Positions 12,701-27,700 of a stretch of DNA of 64,000 bases are shown piece by piece (the stretch's first letter is position 1; each line of letters starts with the position of its first letter). Source of the DNA: Epiperipatus broadwayi (Eukaryota; Onychophora; Udeonychophora; Euonychophora; Peripatidae); assembly GCA_028023455.1 (NCBI GenBank), contig JAQFVV010012395.1:6698001-6762000 (forward strand), read 5' to 3'. The translations under genes were made by a program, and so were the position numbers. The notes beneath the pieces were generated by a model. That model saw nothing but the letters and a program-made list of their open reading frames with translations, did not search any database and was not told the DNA's origin.

Positions 12701-15700
12701 CAGTAGTATTTTGATCAAATAAAACTACTGAACAAAACTTTTCGAGCCCTCATATATAAGTTACTAATCCTATATATACTTAATATATTTCTTACTCATA
12801 GCAATAACTGCATTATTCTGATAAGAGTAAAATCATTTAATGACTCTCATGCAAATATCTCACAATTCTCATTTAATATCTAATTAAAGTGAATTCTCTC
12901 GGATTCAGATTTTTGGCAAATAAAAAAATAAATTATAAAATCAAAATACTTCCTTAATAATGTTAACATATACATGCAACTATTCAACCCTTTGTTTATT
13001 CTTCAAAACTATGTACATAAGATAGATGTCTGTATTGAGAAACTTGAGTATTTTCCATAACTTTGGAATAGACTGATATAAACACATCTCATATCTGTAT
13101 TTCTTATGTCAATAGTAATAGTGAGATATTTAAGTTCTATCTTATCTATTTTTTATAATTATCTAATAAGTCGATTTTATTCTAGAAAGTTCTACATGTA
13201 TTTGTGCAGCAAAATATTCTACTTTATAACAATAATTACAATTTTTTGCTATGTTTGAATAAATGTTAAATTCAGCCAAACACATAAGAATTAAGCAATA
13301 AAGTTTATGATAAATAACAGTTTACGACTGTGGATTGCAGTTTACCATTACTTGCCATTTTCCTAATACAATTTTTTCTAGCATCTCAATGATTCAGTTA
13401 TACCATAAACTTTAATCATTATTACAATGCAATAGTAATTTTTCTTTCATAGCAACCCTATTGAAAAAATGAAATACTATAGCTAATAGAAAAAAATATG
13501 ATTGTATTATTGTTCTATTATTTTCCATAATTATATCAATCTAAATGCTTTTAAATGCCTTGAAATAGCTGACTCACCTTTGCATTAAATTGTTGCCACT
13601 TGCTCTTTTCTGTTTCCCTTTCTTCTTCTATTTGCTTTTGGCGTTGTGCCTTTTTCTGAGCTTTTTTCCTTTTATATTCTCTTTCTTTCAGTATTTCTGC
13701 TTTTCTAAAAGTACATATAGACAATTTTATATACAAATTTTATTTATTTACTAAACATAATATATTAGCAACATAATGTGATATATAAAATATTTTATCA
13801 AATGACTAATCTTTTTATGTTGATTTTATGTGTGTATAGGAGAAGGAAGCATATTTTAAAATCTATTGAACATTTTCATATCAATTTACTAGCTATATAG
13901 AAGAGCAAATATTATAAACAAAAAAACTAATCACTCAGAATTTTAGTAAAGCAGCGTAAACATCTCTGATCTATTTCCAAATTTTTGCAATTGTCACTTT
14001 TTCCTTCTTTATAAAAACAAAGCAGCACATATCTTTTCTAGATTACGTTTAGAGAAATCATGTGATGACTTGTATATAATTGCTGACCTATCGCTGGATC
14101 AATATATTTATAAAGTTAAGTTAGTTTAAGTTCAAAACCTTTGAGCATTTAAAAGTTACAGTTTAGAATAACAAAAGTAAAAGATGATTAAAATATAAGC
14201 ACAGTGCAAAACAATGATTCCAATCATAAAATTACTAGTAAGTCACAAACTGGTTTGAATTGTCTGTATCACTCTCTAGAATCTGTTTAATACTTCAAGT
14301 TTATATAGAAATGGGCAAAAGATAAAGGTCACTAGTTTTTCTTTTTTTACAGTTTTACTTGAAACCACTTGATATAAAAAACTACATCACTGTACAAAAA
14401 CAGAAATCTTCTCAAGAATTATAGAAATTAATGGACATCAGGTAATATTTTCTGACTATTATCAACTCTCATTAGGGAACAATGCCTGCATTTTAGTTTC
14501 TAGCAGCCATCTTTTATTTCTAATATGTCTACTAGATGGTTTGCAAATATAGTAAAGTGACGTGAATAAATTATTGCTGTCAAAAAAAGATCTTAAAGAA
14601 GTTTATTACTTTATTTTGCAGTTATTATTGTACCAATAACAGAATGTATTATTTTAATACAGAATGAAAAATATTAGCAAGTGTTTATCTCTAACATAAA
14701 AAAAAAAAACTATTAATATGATTTATGATTTGAGTATCATAAGAAATAAAATAAAGACAAGTAATTATAAGATAAGAAATAAATAAAATACTCACAATTT
14801 TGTTAGTTTCAGTTTCATCACAAAAACAATCACATTATTAATGTTTTCCATACTTCCATCAATACTCATGTATATTAGATATTCTGTTGAAAAACAAGAT
14901 TTTTTAAAATTCTAAAAATGCTAATTTGAGTAAAGGCAGTATAACTGAGTAATAAAAAGAAGTGAATATCATTAGTAAAGCACTATTTTTTTTTTAATGG
15001 GATCTCTAATTTCAATTTAAATCACTATCACATGAATAAGTCTTTAAAAGGTGATTCATTTTTGTCATTTTTAAATTTAAAGAAATGAATTAATACATCT
15101 ATTACAATAGATAAACTTTAGATGTAATTGAAGCCCAGATAAAAACTGCCTCATGATTTTGAAAAAAAATCTTTCAAGAGTCAAAAACAAACAATTTATT
15201 TGACATTAATTAATTTAACAGAATATTAGTAATATATTTGAATTAATACTTATGAAAAAATAAGAGATAAACTATTTCATAAAAGAAAGGAAGAAAAAAT
15301 TCTGGTCAAGAGACTAACTTGCTATGCTGACATGTCTGTTTTATCCCACAAGATAAGTTAAAGTTTCTATATTTTTTTTGCGAATATCATCAGACAATTG
15401 TATTACTACAAAAATTGTGTGCTTACTGTGTGGACATGGAGAGAAAATTGTAGTCAAGAGAGACATAGATTTAACTGAATATGGAAAGATCAGGAATAAT
15501 ATTGATAATATTTACAAGTGTTTCGTTATGCTATTTGAAATATAGAAGTAAAATATTTTTTGTTGTGGGGATGTTACTATAGGGAGGCTTTATAATTAAA
15601 TTGTACATAAGATTAGTTAGTTTTTAGTAATTTGGCTATTAAAAGAATTTTTTAATTTAAGAAAGGAAATGATTTATTTGAGAAAGAAGATAATGTTTTG

Positions 15701-18700
15701 AAGTCTAAGGTTGGGCAATACATGCTTATTGATTGCCATTGAAAGAAAGTAAAGTTTTTCCCCTTTAGTATAAAGAGGTTTGAAGAGTAGGAGAGTAAGC
15801 ATAAAGTTAAATAAAGAGTAGGATTTGTATCCCACAATGCATACACAATTGTTAGAAAAAAATTAGGCATGCTGTCATAAGGTGTATCTTATGTATTGAG
15901 GTTTATTATTTGAAATGCTTAAATATGACTAGGATGGATGTGAAAAGTTTATAGTTATGTAGACAATGTGTAAATGAGATAAAAGAGGTGAAAATAGTTT
16001 AAAGAAAAAGTCAGAAGAAATGAATGAAAAAATAGGTAGTACAATGGAGATAGTTGGCCAAAGAATAAGAAGGATAGAGATAAAGAATGTAGAAGTAAAA
16101 TTAAAATCATTAGAGATGAAGTGTGAGCACATAAAGGAATTATTTAATAGGAATGATAAGGAAAAAGTAGATAAGGAAGTCCAGAAGGTGGAAGAGAATG
16201 TTATGGATGAAGTAGGGAAAGTAAACTATGAGACAGTAGGAGATTCACTAATTAGAATGTGGAGATATAATTACAAGGGAAAAGAGAAACAGGTACGTAA
16301 AAATATGTTTCCTGGAGCTAGAATTAGGAATATTACAGAAATGATAAAGAAACAAGGAAGTAGAGATGGGCATGTTATGGCAGAGACAAATAATTTGTCA
16401 GAGCCATCGGAGAGAGTAATAGATGAGTATGTAGAATTGATTAGTAATATGAGTAAAATTAAAAGAGTAGAAATAGTTGGATTATTACCAAGATTTGACA
16501 ATTGGTATATGTTAGAGCATGTTCTATAAATGAGATATTGAAAAAATTATGTGAGAGAAATGATATTATGTTTGTGGATGTGTGGGATTATTTTATGAGT
16601 AAGAGGGAATTATATAATAAAGTGAATTCCATTTAGCAAAACAAGAAAGTGAAAGTATTAGGGAGTTTGATTTATCAAAGAATATACTTTGGGAAACTTA
16701 CAAAGGGGGGTGGGGTTTTAAATTGCATTGTTATCAGAAAGAAGAATGGATGGGATGCAAAAAATAAACAAAGGCTAGCTGATTTAGATAAAAATGCAGA
16801 TGTGGAGGGGGAATGGGTCTGTAAAACTAATGGTAAGCAATTTTATTTATAAATGTAATGGAGAAGAAAGATTCAAAAGAATTTATAAAAGAGTAATTAG
16901 GAAAGAATAAATTGTTAAAATTGAATATGCAAGGGGATAGGAGACCAGAAAAGTGGCTGGAATTATTCAAAGCAGTTAACAATGAAGAGTTTAGTATGGC
17001 AGGGTATAAATAGAAAAAAAAAGGGTGGTAGTATAGGTGTTGTATCAAAAAAATATTTAAATACTGTTAAATGTCAAGAATATTTGTGGTTTGAAATAAG
17101 GTTGGGAAGACAAGAATGGATGATAGCTATAGTTTATATAGCCACTAGAGATAATCTAATTATAATGGAGTGGAAAAGTAGCATATAGGAATACCTAGTT
17201 AAGGATATACAGAGTTTCATAAAAAAAAAAAAAAAGAGAATAATAGTTATAGGGGATATAAATGGGCATATTGAAAAAATTGATGATGTAGATAATAAGA
17301 ATTGTCAGCTTTTGAAATTTTTTTGTCAAAGAGTGAATATGAGCATTGAAAATTTATCAAATACTTATAAGGGACAATACACATGGTCTAGAAATAATAT
17401 TTTTCACACAATAGATTATGTACTAGGCGATGTTTTATAAACTGTAATATTAATAAGCCAATGCACATGCGCTTTGTAGATGTAACTATATAAATGAATA
17501 CTCCTACATTCCAAACACAAGATAGTCTTTGGGAAAAGATAGAATGAATCATCTATCTTTTCAACTCAAACATTTATGTAATGGAAAAATTTTAAGTGTT
17601 TGGAATGAGAGCGTGAAGATGGCAATTGATCACTTTAAATTACTTTTTTACAACATGAATGAATGATGCTTGCAAAATTTCTAGAATATAGTTATGGAAA
17701 TATTAGGTTACAGAAAATGAAGTGAATAAGGCGGGGGAAAAATTTGAAAAGTGGAAAAACAAGAGGTTTAGATGAATAGGCAGCAGAGATGATAATGAAT
17801 TTAGGACATAGGGCAAAATTAAACCTATTATCATATTTTAAAAAAATGGTACAGGAAGAGATTTTCCGAATAGTTAAGAGTAATACAAGAGTAAGGCTAC
17901 TGTTTAAAGGAAAGGATAAAGATCATAGAAAGTGAAGCAATTATAGACAAATAGCAGTAATATAAGTGTTATATAAAGTTTTTGCATATATGGTGGTTGG
18001 AAGGGTAGCAAAATGGATGGAAGAAAATAATATAATGAGAGTAATGCCAGATGGCTTTCAATTGGATAGGCGGTAGTTTATTTGTAGTTACACAACTTAT
18101 AAGTAGAAATACAGGTAGACAGTTACATATGGTTTTTATAGAAATAGAGAATCCATATGATAGAATAGAAATAAATTATGGGTAAGTTTAGTAAATTTGA
18201 GAATGGATGAAGTTTTAGTGAATCTTATTAAAAGATTGTATGAAAATAATCACTATACGTATCAATTAGGAAATATAGAATCAATAAAAATTAAAAATGG
18301 GGTGGGATAAAGGCAAGGATGATGCCCTATGTCACCTATTTTGTTTTTGTTGTATATGAGAGAAATGGAGAGCATAGAAAGACTAGGAAGAGGGGTAGAG
18401 ATATCATTAATAGGTGGCAAGGGAGTATACACATTATCAGGTCCTTATTTGGGAATAATGTCTTCTTATGCACAGAAAGGGAAGATATGGAAATTATGCT
18501 GAGGACATGTGTGAGGATGGGTAAAGGGGGATTAAATTTAGTAAAGAAAAGTCAAAAGTAATGATGATTATTGGAGAAAGAGAGGACAAAGAATTTTTAT
18601 TGGGGGATATAAAGTTAAGTGTGGTGAATCAGTATACCTATTTGGGAATCATCTTAAGTAATCAGAGAAATTGCTTGGATGAATAGGGGAAAAAAAAAGA

Positions 18701-21700
18701 TAAATGAAGCAAAGAAAAAAAAAGGATTGATAAAGAAATTAATAGTCTTTTCATGTAATAAATATGCTGTAGCTAGAATTGTAAGAAAGGGAGTGGCAGT
18801 AGCAGAGTTAACATATGGTAACAATGCATTATGTGTTAGTAAAAGTGTATTAGATTACAGAAAAAGTACGAAGAGAAATAGAATGACATGCATTAGATGC
18901 AGATGTGTGGATGGCAAAGGAGGCAATTCAAGGAAAAATGGGATGGTTAAGTTTTTATATGAGAAATGCAAAAAGCAAAATGAAAATGTTTGGTAGATTG
19001 CACTTTATGGATAATAAGAGAATAACCAAAATAGGATTTACCTGGGTTATGAGTAAAGGGCAGATAACAAGATGGGAGAGAAAGATAGTACAGTATGCAG
19101 AAGATTTGGATAAAAAATTTATGTCAGTATTGAAACGATAACTTTCCAAGCCCCTATCGTTTCTTCATCAAACCTAATGACACTCTCATCTGTGCTAAGT
19201 TCGAACCTATTTACATGTTAATAAATTTAAAATGAGCTCACGTCTGTATAAACAGTATTATATATTTGTGTGCGAACCAACGCTATAATTAGATAGGATT
19301 AGGAAAATTATAGCGTACTAAATTGATTTAATATTTCTAAAAATGTTTATTCTATTATTTAAGTTAGAAGTAAATTATTAATTTTGTTTGTTAATATTGT
19401 AATTTCGTATGTGGATATATAATCTGTGCTATATAGAAGAAAGACATGATTTTAAAATATGTAAAAAAGATTGTTTTTAAATAAGAAGAGTTTCTATTAA
19501 ATGTAAGATAAAAATAAAAAGCTGGTCAAGTAATTAAAAAGATTTTTGATTGTAAACAAGTGTCATTAACGACCACACCTGGAATCCGTAAAAAGTAAAA
19601 CTAGTTCAAAATTTACTAATTAAAATCTCCTTAGATAAGATTAAGTTATTTTAAAATCTAAATTGGACAATTGTTTGCAACGAAAAATCTTAATAATAGC
19701 TTATGGAATGTTTCTAACATAAGTTATCTAAGATTTTAAAAATCTGGATTGTAAATTTGAAAACATTTAATTAAATTCCTGAGTTTAGTGAGTCTTGAGG
19801 CGATAGACTCTGATAAGGAAAATATATAAATACTCTGTATTTTAACAAAAGAGACAGCCATATTGTTAGAGAGAATTGCAGCCAGTCTTTACAATTGTTA
19901 ATGTTTAACATGTCCGGCTAAAAGCGGGCATCTTGTTGCTGTTATTCTGTGGGAGAACGGGGTTTCTCTCGTCGAAATGCCTAAACCACCATCATGCCGA
20001 TAGCAGAGATCAGCCTAACAGAATTGGAAAGATGATGCCACCAGCCGCCCAGTAAAACTCACCAAACATACAGCCAAGAACTTGCAGTCCAGATAAATAT
20101 TACCGGTACCGTTTTATTTTTCAAACCGCAGAGCTCTGTGTAATTCTTTGTGTAAATATATCTATATAAGTTAGCTAACTCTCTTTTAAAATAATTATAA
20201 AACTAATATGAAACCAAAACTTAAATCCATTTAATTAATATTTTAAATATGTCAATTGCTATCAAAATTTAATGTGTTCAAGTTTAAATAATCTGACTTA
20301 TTTATATTTTCCTTTCATTTAAAGTACATTATAAGTGTCTAATTTAAAGTTATATCACTGCAGTTGTGTCTATATTTCTTTGCTTATTTTAAATGCTTAT
20401 TATATTTATATGCCAATATTTCGAAACAGTGGGCACTTAATTTCATGTTTTTAAGAAGATATTATTTGAAAATCTTCGTGCAATTTGTTTATAGCGTCAA
20501 CTTTCTGCGCTGTTTCGAAATCCTATTTTTTATTATTTAAATGATTTAATATGTGAAATGTGGCTCTTTTAATTAACCATTTAAAAACTTAACTTGATAA
20601 GTTTATTTAGAATTAAAATTTAGCCTTGATCGTATTTATAAGTATATTTGACATTTAAATTCTTAAGTCCATAGAAATATACTTTCCCTCCTTAAATATT
20701 TATTATCTATAAGTAACTTAATAGATCGAGCATGTCAAAGTACAGATGTAGTAATATTCCCTTTCGTAGCACAGACGTTTATTATCAGGCTATACAAGAG
20801 TTGGTCCCAATTTGATAGAGCTAATATGCTATTAACTCGTATTTCATAGTATGAAATATACTATTCTTTGCTTGGCGGATGTGATATTATTTTATAAAAA
20901 TATTCTCGTTTTGCTGCTATACGTAATATACGTATCTCAAGATGGAGCCACGGCGTTGCCAGCACATCTTCTCTTGTAGGGTAGAGCAGTAGCGAAGCCT
21001 GAGCCAAGGCCAGGTTAGCACGTAAGTCCCCAGTCATTCCTGAACACAATGTTCCTTTTCACGCAGCATTGCGATCGGTTATAGGGTACCGGCGTTTGTC
21101 GCAAGAACCCTGAAGTTATTTCATCCATCCGCAGAGTGACTTTTCCTATTATTGTTTACCTGTGCCATAGCGCATTGGTAAAATCTTATGCAGCCAACTC
21201 TCCCACCTTAATTAACATAACGTTTTCAGCATTCTGAAATTTTCTCTCGAAAGCCATGTTCGATCGATCGTTACTGGAGCTGGTTTATGCGCTCGTTATT
21301 AAGTCGAATTGTATATTTTAGTAAATGAATTCATGATCAAAGTTCAATATAATTATTTATATAACAGCCACCAATATAATAGGATTTGGCTTAAATAGAT
21401 TTATAGACATAACGTAGTGATTAAATATTTATCAGTGGTAAAGAAATTCATAATACGGGCATATGTTAAACCCATGTATGAAAATTAAATGAAATTATTT
21501 ATATAAAGCTATTTTGAATTGTATATAAAAAGAGAATGTGTTCTCTTATCCACTCAATGTTTGCGTACATTCGACGCTGAAATGTGTAAAACTTATCAAT
21601 TTCATGCCAATTGTATATAATTAGTTTAATGTATTTCATTCTCTGTCTCGTTATTGATCTAATTCAATCCAATTCCAATTATTATTTATAGCCTATATAT

Positions 21701-24700
21701 GTGAAAACTATGCATTAAGTTAAATTAGATTAGTGATATATTTTAGTCGATTAAGAACCTCTCTTTTAATTATCAGAGTCTTATTGCTTCTCCGTGACCT
21801 ATGTCGGCCATGTGGAAAGAGTATACTACGTGTAATTTCAAGGTGGTCATTCGTAGAGTCTTGAGTCTTGGAGTCCTGGCTTACGAGTTGAAATGTGGTC
21901 GGACTTGGGATGTCACAGTCCTAGTCTGGACAGATTCGGTCTCTTTTGCTTGGATTCTGAATTCTGTTCCGCGAATGTACAAACTTGACTGTTACATAGT
22001 ATACTTATACAAAAGATGGGATGATTGTGTTAGGAGAATTGTTGAGTGTTATAATGACTAGGAATGGGATAGAATAATAGATGCATTAATAAAGAATAGG
22101 GAGTTGGAGAACTAGTATGGAAAGTAAAGAGTTTATATATAGAAGTAAACAGAAAATTGGGTATGAGTTTAATTCATGATAATAGCAAAGAAAGTAGTTT
22201 ATTATTTAAGGCTTGAACAGGATCTTTAACAACAAGGGAATATACACATAAATGGAAAAATATGAGTAATTTAGTTTGCAAATTATGTAAGGAAAACATA
22301 GAAAATATTAGAAATTTGTTAATTGAATGTAAATGCCTGCAAGCAAAATGGGTACAAATAATGAAGTTGTGGAGGAATAAATATAGACAAAGTGATTATA
22401 CAAAAAGTGGGTTCTTGATTTTTATGCTGGGTTTGGAAAAAGATAAGGGGGATTTAGATATAAAGACTATGGAGTTGACAAAGATTATGTTGCAGAAATG
22501 GGATGGGGCAAAATAGAGAAGAATATAGGAAAAACTTAGGGTGGAGAATGGAAAGGGAAGGTAAAGTGGCTAACAAGTTTCTCTGGTCATAGTGGCCGAG
22601 AGATTCCTGACTCTGAATAAGAAGAAATCACAGTGCATCGCATCACATGGAGAATTCTGGGTGTGGGTTAATTTATGATAATAGCAAGAAAAACAGTTTA
22701 CAGTTTAAAGCTTGATCAGGATCTTTAGCAACAAGGGAATATATACATAAATGTAAAAATGTGGGTGATTTAGTCTGCAAGTTGTGTAAGGAAGGCATAG
22801 AAAATATTAGGCATCTGTTAATGGAATATAAATGCTTGCAAGCAGAAAAGGTACAAATAATGAAGTTGTAAAGGAACAAATATAAACAAAGTGATTATAT
22901 AGAAGATGGATTCTTGGTTTTTATGCTGGGTTTGGAAAAAGCTAAAGGGGATTTAGATATAAAGGCCATGGTGTTGACAAAAATTATGTTGTGGAAATGG
23001 GATGAAGCAAGATAGAGAATATGGAAAAAACTTAGGGTGGGGAATGGAAAGATAAAGTAGCTAACATGTTTCTCTGGGCATAGTGGGTCAGAGATTCCTG
23101 ACTCTGAAAAAAGGAGAAATCACAGTGCATCCCATCGCATATCAATTATATTTATTTTGATTTTGGAAATATATAAAACAACCATATAATTCTCTAATCT
23201 TTTTTACCTGTTTATTATTTTTTTCACAAAATATTTATAAAATATTAATTATTTATATATTAATTATTAAATATTTACTTTTAATTAATTAATTCAATAT
23301 TAACAAAATTTTACTGTATAAAAGTAATATTACCATTGGCTTAGTTGTTTCAAAGAGTTTTCTTGCGAAGTGTAAGGATATGGATTTGATTCTAAATGGG
23401 ACCCAATATTTTTTATTGTTAAAAATTCAAAAATTTGGACATTTTGACAGAAACAGACAACTTAAAATAAAAACATTTTAAAAATACAATTTATTATTTA
23501 TGATTAAAGAAAAAAGAGATCATATCTTAACACCTCTAAAATATATGTATTTTACTGAATTTTATTATTATGATAAACTATATAATATTGACTTAGAAAT
23601 TAATCAAAAACTGATAGGAGAAAAAAATCATCTTAATTAAACAGTGCTCTATTCATTTCAGGAAAGTTTTAAGTCCAGAATATATATATATATATTCATG
23701 TATTTGATTTTTATGGCTGCAGAAAGGAGTTTGCTATTAACTGAAAGGAGACCCTTTGATTCCTCTTGGAGGTCTTAAAGGAACCGAGCAGGGCAAATTC
23801 CTAATGTCCACTCCATACGTTCTTGTCGTTGCAGCTGTTATTACTATGTGATTATTCATATAGTATATGAACATGGATGGGCTGCTCACCAACACACATT
23901 AACCAGCGTGGTGAGTTTATTGGCTTTTTACCTCTGAGTTTAAGATCAAGAAACACCATGGTCTTTCTTCTCAGTGCCTGATAAGGCAGAATGAATGTTT
24001 GTGTAAATGATAAATATTTTTCCAATACATATATACAATTATGACAGACAAAAATAAAGCATGGCCCTTATTCCCAGGAGGCTGTAAAGTCACCAACCAA
24101 GGCAGCGGTTGGTGGCCGAAGGCGGAGGGTGCTAAGAATCCCCTGATTGTGGACCCAGGCTGCCATTTGATGACGACTTTTTATTTAGGTACTTACAACT
24201 GCAGATCACTTTCAAGTGAAGGAAGATTGCAAGAATTAGAAGAAGAATTGTCTTATATTAAATGGGACATTATTGGACTTTGTGAAGTTAGAAGAAAAGG
24301 TGAAGAAACAATTGATTTAAAAAGTGGACATATACTCTATTATAAAGGCACACATATTGGAAATACAAGTGGAGTAGGATTCATTATAAATAAAAAGTGG
24401 AAGAACAATATTGTGGAGATTGATGGTGTATCGGACAGAGTTGCAAGATTAGTTATACAACTTAATAGCAGATACCAAATGCAGATAATTCAGGTTTATG
24501 CCCCAACAAGTTCTCATAGTGATGAAGTAGTAGAAGAGCACACGTCTGAATGTACAAAAGGCTTTTGATCAGAGTAAACAACATTTTAAAATTGTTATGG
24601 GAGACTTTAATGCTAGAATTGGTAGACAAATGAAAGATGAAATTGCTGTAGGTAATTTTGGTTATGGTAATAGAAATGAGAGAGGACATAGACTTGTGGA

Positions 24701-27700
24701 GTTTGCAGAAAAAGAAAAACTTTATATTATGAATTCATTTTTTGAGAAAAATGTTAAAAGGAAATGGACATGGAAGCATCCAAATGAAGGTACAGCAGAA
24801 TTGGATTATATTTTGACTAACAGGAAATACATATTTCAAGATTGTAATGTTCTTAATAAATTTAACACAGGAAGTGATCATCGATTAGTAAGGTGTAAGT
24901 TACGTGTTAATGTAAAACTAGAGAGACAAAAATTATTGAGAAAAACAATATTTACAGTTGATGTTCCTAATCTTCAGAAACATTCTAATGAATTTAAATT
25001 AGAACTTACAAATAGGTTTCAAGTGTTAGGAGATTTTGAACATGATTCAGATTTGAATGAAATTAATATGAAAATAACTGATACACTTTTAAAAACTGCA
25101 ACAAAGATAGTTGGTAGAAAAAGCAGCAATTGACTAATAAAATTTCTACTGAGACTAGAGAATTTATGAAGAAAAGAAGGAATATGAAGATATACAAAAA
25201 TGATGTATTAAAAAGAATTGAATATCTCAAATTTTGTAAAATGGTACGGAAAAAAGTTGAAAATGATATAAGAAAGTATAACTGTGAAATAGCAAGGAAA
25301 GCTGTAGAAGAAAATAAAAGTCTCAAGAATGTTAAACAACATTTTGGTATTGGTAGGAAATTTATATCTGCAATAAGAAAAAAAGATGGAATTATTACTA
25401 AAAAGAGAGATGACATCATGAAATTGGTAGAAGATTTTTATCAAGAATTATATAGTAATAAAGAACAAGTACCTCCTATATCTATTACATCTTCTGAATT
25501 GCCCAGAATTTTAAATGAAGAAGTGAGACATGCAATTAAATGTATGAAGAAAGGAAAGGCTCCAGGAAATGATGGAATTATAATTGATATATTAAAAGAA
25601 GGAGGTGAAGAAATAGAAACAATTTTAGCAAAGTTATATACCAAATGTCTAAATGATAAAGATGTACCGGAAGATTGGAAGAATGCAGTAATAATATTAA
25701 TATTTAAAAAAGGTGATAAAGAAGATATTAGAAATTACAGACCTGTCAGCCTTTTATCAGTTTTATATAAAATTTTTACCAAGATAATTACAACTCGTCT
25801 ACAGAGAACTTTGGATTTCCACCAACCAAGAGAACAAGCTGGATTTAAAAGTGGTTTTAGTACAATAGATCATATCCAGGTATTGAGAGAAGTCATAGAA
25901 AGGACAAATGAATATGAGTTGTCATTATGTTTTGGATTTGTAGATTATGAAAAGGCATTCGATTCTATACACATTTCTTCAGTGATTAAAGCATTGGATC
26001 ATCAAGGTATAGATCCAGGATATTGTCATATTTTAAAGAATATTTATAAAAATGCAACAGCAACAATTAGATTACATAATGATACTGGAAAAATCAACAT
26101 TGAGAAAGGTGTAAGGCAAGGTGACTCCATATCTCCAAAACTTTTTACAGCAGTGCTGCAAGAAGTATTTTGTGGATTAAAATGGGAAACTAAAGGAATG
26201 AAAGTAAATGGAGAGTATTTAAGTCATTTAGATTTTGCAGATGATGTAGTTGTTTTTGCAAATAATGCTTCAGAGCTGCAGGAAATGTTGCAGGAGTTAG
26301 CAGATGAAAGTAGAAAAGTAGGACTAAAGATAAATGTTAAAAAGACTAAAGTAATGTTTAATCGATTTGCTCAAAATATGAAAATAAAGATTGATTATGA
26401 AGAATTAGAAGAAGTTAACAGTTACAAATACCTAGGTCAGATTATTAATACAGATGGAAACATAATGGAGGAAATTAATCATAGAATTAAACTTGGTTGG
26501 AGTGCTTTTGGTAGAAATAACTTGATACTAAAAGGAAATATGCCTATGTGTTTGAAAAGAATGGTTTTTAACAAATGTGTTTTACCAGTTCTTACTTATG
26601 GATCTGAGACTTGGACACTTAATAGAAGAGCAATACAGAGACTTCAGACCACTCAAAGGAGTATGGAGAGATGTATGTTGGGAGTAACAAGAAGAGATCG
26701 AAAACGCAATGTATGGGTAAGACAACAAACAGGTGTTACTGACCTTATTGAAAAAATTAAAAGATTGAAATGGAGTTGGGCTGGACATATTGCTAGAAGA
26801 AATGATAATAGATGGACAATTGAAATTTTAAACTGGATTCCAAGAGATTGTAAAAGACTTAGAAAGAGACCACATGTGAGATGGATGGATGAAATAAGAA
26901 AATGTGCAGGGGTGTTGTGGAAAAGAGAAGCTAAAGATCGGAGAAGATGGATTAAACTTGGAGAGACCTTCATCCTGCAGTGGATTGATAATGGTTGATG
27001 ATGATTTGATTTTTATGTACACATAATATTAGAAATAACAAGTTTATATAAAAATATGTGATATGTCTTTTTTCTAATTAAGTCTTTATGTAAATAATAT
27101 ATATTATTGGTTTTAAATGCGTGCACACGAATAAAATATAATGAAGGTAGAAAATAAAAAAATCACTAGAAATTTTATTTTACATATGCACAGAGGCAAA
27201 TAATAATGATCAAAAATAATTATATTTTAAAGCACAGTAATATTTAAACTTCCAAGCAAGTTATGTTATTTATTTATGTAAAAATATAAAATTCTTTAAT
27301 TGATAAAAGATGTACCCCATAATAAAATAATAACAATGGCATTAATAAAAGAAAAAAAAATACTAATAAATAATTATCAATTTAAAATAATAGTTAAATA
27401 TTCAGTATTAAAAAAAAAATGCTTTTCAATATATATGATACTAAATATAAATCACCAACATACTTAAAACACTCAAATTTAACAAAATATGATTTATTCC
27501 TACAGTTTAAGTTGCAACATAAATATCATTTACTTATTATTCATATACAATGCATAGTCAAAATAAGAATCATAGATCACATGACCCTATTCTCTTAAGC
27601 TTGTAAGTTATAAACAATGAGAATTGCCAATTCCTCAACAAGCTTTGTGATAAATGCTTAGTTGGAGAAAGTATTAAAAACATCTCTGTCAGGAACTGTT

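Noticed and set aside
19131-21996. Complete LTR retrotransposon
   Set aside because: No second copy of the terminal sequence inside and no gag-pol frames.
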